A stretch of DNA of 7,480 nt, taken from assembly GCA_934567745.1 (NCBI GenBank), contig CAKTJM010000089.1, positions 1 to 7,480 of the forward strand, read 5' to 3'. Of the stretch, positions 3,900 to 7,480 are shown piece after piece. Source of the stretch: an uncultured Eubacteriales bacterium (GTDB taxonomy: Bacteria; Bacillota; Clostridia; Oscillospirales; Oscillospiraceae). The position numbers and the translations under genes were made by a program. Within the stretch, counting starts at the first letter, position 1. The number at the start of each line of letters is the position of its first letter. Under the pieces are notes generated by a model. The model did not search any database and was not told the origin of the DNA. It was given only the letters and a program-made list of their open reading frames with translations.

Positions 3900-5627
3900 A
3901 TGGACTATCGTGAAGCTTACCGCGCCTGGTGCGAGAGCCCGGCCCTCACCGACGAGGAGCATGCCGCCCTCGCCGCCCTCGATGAGAAGGAGATCGAGGA
4001 CCGCTTCTTCTCTCTCCTCGAGTTCGGCACCGCCGGCCTGCGCGGTGTCGTCGGCCTCGGCCTGCGCCGCATGAACGTCTACGTCGTCCGCCACGCCACC
4101 CAGGCCTTCGCCCAGGTGATCCTCGCCGAGGGCGCGGACGCCGCCCGGCGCGGCGTGGCCGTCTGCTTCGACTGCCGCGTCGATTCCGCCCGCTTCGCGC
4201 GGGAGGCCGCCTGCGTCATGGCCGCCAACGGCATCCCCGTGCGGCTCTTCGAGGCCATGCGCCCCACGCCGGAGCTGTCCTTCGCCGTGCGCCACCACGG
4301 GTGCATCGCGGGGCTGAACATCACCGCCAGCCACAACCCGCCGGAGTACAACGGCTACAAGGTCTACTGGTCCGACGGCGCGCAGCTCCCGCCCCAGCAC
4401 GCCGCCGCCATCGCCGCCCAGATGGATCGGCTGGACATCTTCCGCGACGTGAAGACCATGCCCTATGAGGACGCCTGCGCCGCCGGGCTGATCGCGCTGA
4501 TCGGCAAGGAGACCGACGACGCCTTCCTCGGCTGCGTCCTCGACCAGATCAACGACCGCGCGTCGGTCGCCAAGGTCGCCGACCGGTTCACCATGGTCTA
4601 CACCCCCTTCCACGGGACCGGGTACCAGGAGATCCCCTACGTCCTGCACGAGCTGGGCATCCGGCGGCTACACTGCGTGCCGGAGCAGATGGTGATCGAC
4701 GGGACCTTCCCCACCGTCTCCTCCCCCAACCCGGAGAACCCCGAGAGCTTCGCGCTGGCCGTGGCGCTGGCCGAGCAGGTGGGGGCCGACTTCATCCTCG
4801 GCTCCGACCCGGACGCCGACCGCGTGGCGATCCAGGTGCGCGGGCGGGACGGGAAGTACGTCCAGCTCACGGGCAACCAGACGGGCGTGCTGCTGCTGGA
4901 CTATCTGATCGGGGCCAAGCGCCGTGCTGGGACCCTCCCGGCGGACGCGGTGGCGCTCAAGTCGCTCGTGACGACCGACATGGCGCGGATCGTGGCCGAG
5001 CGCAACGGGGTCCGCAGCTACGACACCTTCACCGGCTTCAAGTTCATGGCCGAGCGCAAGAACCAGATCGAGGCCGCGGGCGAGGGGCACGTGATCTTCT
5101 CCTACGAGGAATCGATCGGGTATATGATCGGCGACTACGTCCGCGACAAGGACGCCGTGACGGCCGCGCTGCTGCTCACGGAGATGGCCGCCTGGTACGC
5201 CGCGCAGGGCATGGACCTGCTCGAAGCGATGGACGCGCTGTACCGTAAGTACGGCTGGCACGGCGAGAAGACCGTGAACCTGGTGATGCCCGGCCTGGAG
5301 GGCATGGCCCACCGGCGGGCGCTGATGGCCCGGCTGCGGTCCGAGCCGCTCACGGAGATCGCGGGCGTCGCGGTGACGATGCGCCGGGACCACCTGGACG
5401 GGACCGAAGTGGACGCGGCGACCGGGGCCGTGAGCCGGACGGAGCTGATCGGCTCCGACGTGCTGCGCTATCGGCTGGCGGACGGGACGGACCTGGTCGT
5501 GCGGCCCTCCGGCACGGAGCCAAAGATCAAGGTCTACGTCCTGGCCAAGGGCCCGGACGGCGCGGACTGCCAGGAGAAGATGGACCGCTACGCCGCCTGG
5601 GCACAGACGCTGACCGAGCGGATCTGA
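3900..5627 (+). CDS. pgcA: Phosphohexomutase (phosphoglucomutase/phosphomannomutase), PgcA type
   Basis: Interconverts hexose 1- and 6-phosphates, most likely glucose, feeding UDP-glucose and envelope glycan synthesis. The 575 residues match the long PgcA/PGM2-like form of the alpha-D-phosphohexomutase superfamily. The four active-site loops occur in order: TASHNPPEYNGYK with phosphoserine S144; the metal loop DPDADR with D303, D305 and D307; the sugar-specificity loop SYEESIGYMIGD around E403-S405; and the phosphate-binding RPSGTEPK at 535-542. Near the N-terminus, EFGTAGLRG (41-49) is the usual domain 1 motif. The ATG at 3900 has AAAGGAG 8 bases upstream, immediately after the rlmH stop, so the two genes probably share a transcript. 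Synonymous codon choice changes near 4740, from C-ending to many G-ending codons. Use of mannose phosphates cannot be excluded from sequence alone. Confidence 0.95.
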   Translation: MDYREAYRAWCESPALTDEEHAALAALDEKEIEDRFFSLLEFGTAGLRGVVGLGLRRMNVYVVRHATQAFAQVILAEGADAARRGVAVCFDCRVDSARFAREAACVMAANGIPVRLFEAMRPTPELSFAVRHHGCIAGLNITASHNPPEYNGYKVYWSDGAQLPPQHAAAIAAQMDRLDIFRDVKTMPYEDACAAGLIALIGKETDDAFLGCVLDQINDRASVAKVADRFTMVYTPFHGTGYQEIPYVLHELGIRRLHCVPEQMVIDGTFPTVSSPNPENPESFALAVALAEQVGADFILGSDPDADRVAIQVRGRDGKYVQLTGNQTGVLLLDYLIGAKRRAGTLPADAVALKSLVTTDMARIVAERNGVRSYDTFTGFKFMAERKNQIEAAGEGHVIFSYEESIGYMIGDYVRDKDAVTAALLLTEMAAWYAAQGMDLLEAMDALYRKYGWHGEKTVNLVMPGLEGMAHRRALMARLRSEPLTEIAGVAVTMRRDHLDGTEVDAATGAVSRTELIGSDVLRYRLADGTDLVVRPSGTEPKIKVYVLAKGPDGADCQEKMDRYAAWAQTLTERI

Positions 5628-5649
5628 GCGGCGGTGGACATACGAGAGG

Positions 5650-5679
5650 ACGCCCCCGATGCAGACGCATCGGGGGCGT
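5650..5679 (+). terminator. Terminator-like hairpin after pgcA
   Basis: A perfect 13-bp stem (5650-5662 with 5667-5679) closes on the loop AGAC, starting 22 bases after the pgcA stop. It is followed by TCGTGTG rather than a U run, so termination may be partial, but its position and stability fit a transcript end. It separates pgcA from the hicAB promoter. Confidence 0.65.
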
Positions 5680-5717
5680 TCGTGTGACCGGGCGGCCGCT
5701 GTTTTTGATCGTCGCAG

Positions 5718-5746
5718 TTGATTTTTGCGCATCCAGTGTGTATAAT
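5718..5746 (+). promoter_or_regulatory. hicAB promoter
   Basis: TTGATT (5718-5723) and a perfect TATAAT (5741-5746) are 17 bases apart, the best consensus promoter in the window. Transcription would start near 5753, right at the ribosome site AGGAGG (5753-5758), so the leader is only about 16 bases. The palindrome TATCGATA (5746-5753) lies across the start region and could be part of an operator for the HicB or HicA-HicB complex; this is inference. Confidence 0.75.
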
Positions 5747-5768
5747 ATCGATAGGAGGCGGCGGACGG

Positions 5769-5942
5769 ATGAAACGAAGGGACCTGATCAAGCTCCTGGA
5801 GAAGAACGGGTGGTATCTGAAACGAAAGGGCGGGAACCACGACATCTACACCAACGGGACAGACAACGAGCCGATCTCCAGGCAAAGTGAGATCAAAGAG
5901 GATCTCGCCAGAGCGATCATCAAACGCAGAGGGCTGAAATGA
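5769..5942 (+). CDS. hicA: HicA-family toxin, mRNA interferase
   Basis: Small toxin of a type II toxin-antitoxin pair; HicA proteins cleave mRNA and stop translation until bound by HicB. At 57 residues it has typical HicA size, with a double-stranded-RNA-binding-like fold. MKRRDLIKLLEKNGWYLKR is the usual first helix and strand, and GNHDIYTNG carries the catalytic histidine H24. The C-terminal EIKEDLARAIIKRRGL is the conserved helix. Where many relatives have a histidine in an RHKEI-type motif, this one reads SRQSEI. The ATG at 5769 follows AGGAGG by 10 bases; a longer in-frame ATG at 5718 lies inside the promoter and is rejected. G+C is about 52% by hand count, against about 70% in pgcA, which suggests acquisition by transfer. 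It lies 34 bases before hicB, in the common toxin-first order. Confidence 0.93.
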   Translation: MKRRDLIKLLEKNGWYLKRKGGNHDIYTNGTDNEPISRQSEIKEDLARAIIKRRGLK

Positions 5943-5976
5943 TCTCTCACCACCACCGCACAAGGAGGGAATGCAC

Positions 5977-6375
5977 ATGAAAGCAGCATATCCTGTCATC
6001 TTCACCCCGGCAGCAGAGGGCGGCTTCACGTCCTATATGCCGGACTTCGACATCAATTCGCAGGGCGAGGATCTGGCCGACGCCATCGAGATGGCCCGAG
6101 ACGCCATCGGGATCATGGGGATCGACATGGAGGACGACGGAAAAAGTCTCCCAACGCCCTCGAGCCTTGCGAGCGCCCAGACGCAGGCACCGACCGACGG
6201 CTTCGTCTCGCTGGTCGATGTCGACTTCACCGAATACCGCCGAAAAAACGACATGCGGACCGTGCGGCGGAACGTGTCCCTGCCGTCCTGGCTCAATGCC
6301 GAGGCCGAACGGGCGGGGCTGAACGTGTCCGCCGTCCTACAAAACGCGCTCAAGCACGAGCTCGGTGTCGGCTGA
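5977..6375 (+). CDS. hicB: HicB-family antitoxin with ribbon-helix-helix domain
   Basis: Antitoxin partner of HicA: it binds and blocks the toxin and usually represses the operon. The 132 residues form two parts. Residues 1-60 are the HicB N-terminal domain, a partial RNase H-like fold (YPVIFTPAAEGGFTSYMPD, then an acidic region and an AIEMARDAIGIMG helix). Residues 61-95 look like a linker. Residues 96-130 (VRRNVSLPSWLNAEAERAG onwards) form a ribbon-helix-helix DNA-binding domain. The second of two in-frame ATGs, at 5977, is chosen because AGGAGG ends 8 bases upstream; the ATG at 5971 is only 2 bases from it. It shares the hicA promoter and ends at a strong terminator. Confidence 0.93.
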   Translation: MKAAYPVIFTPAAEGGFTSYMPDFDINSQGEDLADAIEMARDAIGIMGIDMEDDGKSLPTPSSLASAQTQAPTDGFVSLVDVDFTEYRRKNDMRTVRRNVSLPSWLNAEAERAGLNVSAVLQNALKHELGVG

Positions 6376-6396
6376 ACTTTTACGTCCAAAAGGAAC

Positions 6397-6426
6397 GGGC
6401 TGCCTCTCACGAGGCAGCCCCTTTTT
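6397..6426. terminator. Bidirectional terminator between hicB and ferritin
   Basis: A perfect 10-bp stem, GGGCTGCCTC (6397-6406) with 6411-6420, closes on TCAC. On the plus strand it is followed by CTTTTT, which ends the hicAB transcript 22 bases after the hicB stop. On the minus strand it is followed by GTTCCTTTTGG, a weaker T-rich tail that could end the ferritin transcript. The two genes converge on it. Confidence 0.85.
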
Positions 6427-6443
6427 GATGCGATATGGGATGC

Positions 6444-6953
6444 TCAGAGCACCAGCGACGGCGCGGTGTAGACGCGGGCGGCCAGCTCCTGGTCGAGCAG
6501 GTACAGGCTCTTGGGATCGTCGCCGAAGAGACGGTACTTGTTCACGTTGCTGTCGGCGTTCTTCTCCTCCTCGCCCTGCTCCTTCACGAACCAGTCGAGG
6601 AACTGCATCGTGCGGAAGTCCTTGGCGGAGTAAGCGGCGTCGTAGATGTCATGGATGAGGGAGGTCACGTATCTCTCGTGCTCGGCGGCGGCGACCAGGG
6701 GATCGATGGGCTTGGCGAACACCTTGTCGGGCTTGGCGATGCCGTCGAGGACGGGGCGCACGCCGTTGTTCAGGAGGTACTGGATGAAGAGGAGGGCGTG
6801 GTCGCGCTCCTCCTGGGCCTGGATGTCGTACCAGTTGCCGAAGCCGTCGAGGTCGATGTCATGATAATAGTTGGCCATGTCCAGGTAGAGATAGGCGCTG
6901 TAGAATTCCTTGTTGACCTGCTGGATGAGCAGTTCCTTCACTCTTTCGTTCAT
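6444..6953 (-). CDS. ftnA: Ferritin, bacterial non-heme iron storage protein
   Basis: Forms a 24-subunit shell that oxidises Fe2+ and stores it as ferric mineral in the cytoplasm. The 169 residues make a four-helix bundle of normal length. The ferroxidase ligands line up one position below those of E. coli FtnA: E16, E49 and H52 in QAQEERDHA, E93 in AAAEHERYV, and Q126 and E129 in VKEQGEEEK. Y23 matches the conserved centre tyrosine. No heme-ligand methionine of bacterioferritin is apparent, and the pattern favours FtnA-type ferritin. The ATG at 6953 follows AAAGGAG by 7 bases; upstream in-frame codons lie before that site. It lies 105 bases downstream of the pyrophosphatase gene with no clear terminator between, so read-through or a separate promoter are both possible. 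Confidence 0.97.
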   Translation of the reverse strand: MNERVKELLIQQVNKEFYSAYLYLDMANYYHDIDLDGFGNWYDIQAQEERDHALLFIQYLLNNGVRPVLDGIAKPDKVFAKPIDPLVAAAEHERYVTSLIHDIYDAAYSAKDFRTMQFLDWFVKEQGEEEKNADSNVNKYRLFGDDPKSLYLLDQELAARVYTAPSLVL

Positions 6954-7012
6954 GGGGATGCTCCTTTCTATGTCGCGGCCTCTATGGGCCTGTCCTTTTT
7001 CTTGTTGGACTA

Positions 7013-7018
7013 AGGATA
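7013..7018 (-). promoter_or_regulatory. Possible -10 element of the ferritin gene
   Basis: Minus-strand TATCCT preceded by TGG resembles an extended -10 about 60 bases before the ferritin start. No acceptable -35 is seen at the right spacing, and no Fur-like palindrome was recognised. Confidence 0.3.
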
Positions 7019-7058
7019 CCACAGGAAGGGGGCAGCGTCTGTGTCCTCGTCACGATCG

Positions 7059-7480
7059 TTATTTTTTCCCGTATCGCTCCTCATAATTCTCGAGCGCGGC
7101 CTGGATGATGCGGATGGCGGCGGCGCGGTCGTTGACGTCACCGGCGACGGCCTCCTTGCCCTCGAGCGCCTTGTAGACGGAGAAGAAGTGCGCCATCTCG
7201 TCGAAGATATGGCTGGGCAGGTCGAGGATGTCGTGATACATGTTGTAGGTGGGGTCTGCGAAGGGGATGGCGATGATCTTCTCGTCGTTCTTGCCGCAGT
7301 CGGTCATCGTGATGTACCCGATGGGATAGCACCGCACCAGGGTGAGCGGTTCGAGCGCCTCGGAGCACAGCACGAGCACGTCCAGCGGGTCGCCGTCGTC
7401 GCCGTAGCTGCGGGGGATGAAGCCGTAGTTCGCGGGGTAGTGGGTCGAGGTGTAGAGCACGCGGTCGAGGATGATGAGAC
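7059..7480 (-). CDS. ppa: Inorganic pyrophosphatase, family I, N-terminus cut by window edge
   Basis: Hydrolyses pyrophosphate to phosphate in the cytoplasm with Mg2+, pulling biosynthetic reactions forward. The last 139 residues and stop are visible; about 25-40 N-terminal residues lie beyond the window. The frame is open to position 7480, upstream of the first GTG at 7460, so that codon is internal. Family I motifs are clear: LDRVLYTSTHYPANYGFIP, then the signature DGDPLDVLVL with two metal-binding aspartates, then TDCGKNDEKIIAIP with the third conserved acidic cluster, and HFFSVYKALEGKE near the C-terminus. This pattern differs from the DHH-type family II enzyme found in many other Bacillota. 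It lies upstream of ferritin in the same direction. Confidence 0.96.
   Translation of the reverse strand, partial: LIILDRVLYTSTHYPANYGFIPRSYGDDGDPLDVLVLCSEALEPLTLVRCYPIGYITMTDCGKNDEKIIAIPFADPTYNMYHDILDLPSHIFDEMAHFFSVYKALEGKEAVAGDVNDRAAAIRIIQAALENYEERYGKK

Noticed and set aside
4668..6029. 453-codon open frame on the minus strand
   Set aside because: Antisense shadow of pgcA and the hicA region; it crosses a terminator and a promoter and shows no family motif.
6435..7013. 192-codon plus-strand frame over the ferritin gene
   Set aside because: Mirror of the ferritin coding strand; the minus strand carries all ferroxidase ligands and a proper ribosome site.

Overview
The window reads as a piece of a GC-rich Bacillota chromosome, most likely an anaerobic Clostridia member of the Oscillospirales type. 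This is an inference. The supports are strong AAGGAGG-type ribosome binding sites before most genes, coding DNA near 70% G+C with C- or G-ending codons, a WalR-like response regulator, NudF- and PgcA-type enzymes that resemble the Bacillus subtilis proteins, an RlmH, and a bacterial ferritin next to a family I pyrophosphatase. No rRNA, tRNA, CRISPR array, transposase or phage gene was seen.

Layout. Positions 1-1173 hold a leftward pair: an ADP-ribose pyrophosphatase-like Nudix hydrolase (nudF) followed 28 bases later by an OmpR/WalR-type response regulator whose C-terminus runs off the window. From 1174 to 1342 lie two divergent promoters. The rightward one drives a small unrecognised gene (1343-1576) whose most protein-like tail is in a different frame (to 1614), so it looks broken. 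A strong AT-rich promoter region (1621-1686) then leads to murA (1805-3100), which starts at TTG. Two tiny overlapping reading frames sit in its leader. After murA comes a 302-base non-coding stretch packed with hairpins, bracketed by two copies of a 39-base repeat; the second copy ends in a U-tract and makes a good terminator. Next are rlmH (3403-3885) and a phosphohexomutase, pgcA (3900-5627), 14 bases apart and probably co-transcribed, closed by a 13-bp hairpin.

A hicA-hicB toxin-antitoxin cassette (5769-6375) follows, with its own near-consensus promoter, lower G+C than its neighbours, and a hairpin terminator on each side. It is the clearest accessory element here. The terminator after hicB lies between convergent genes and could serve both strands. 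Leftward again are a ferritin (6444-6953) and, upstream of it, an inorganic pyrophosphatase cut by the window end.

How it fits together. Most genes are housekeeping: peptidoglycan precursor synthesis (murA), ribosome maturation (rlmH), hexose phosphate interconversion (pgcA), nucleotide clean-up (nudF), pyrophosphate removal (ppa), iron storage (ferritin) and envelope or stress signalling (the regulator). No clearly new multi-gene system is visible. The observations most worth checking are the hairpin and repeat block at 3101-3353, the broken orphan gene with a Cys-x2-Cys tail at 1343-1614, and the chained micro-frames that end on the TTG start of murA.
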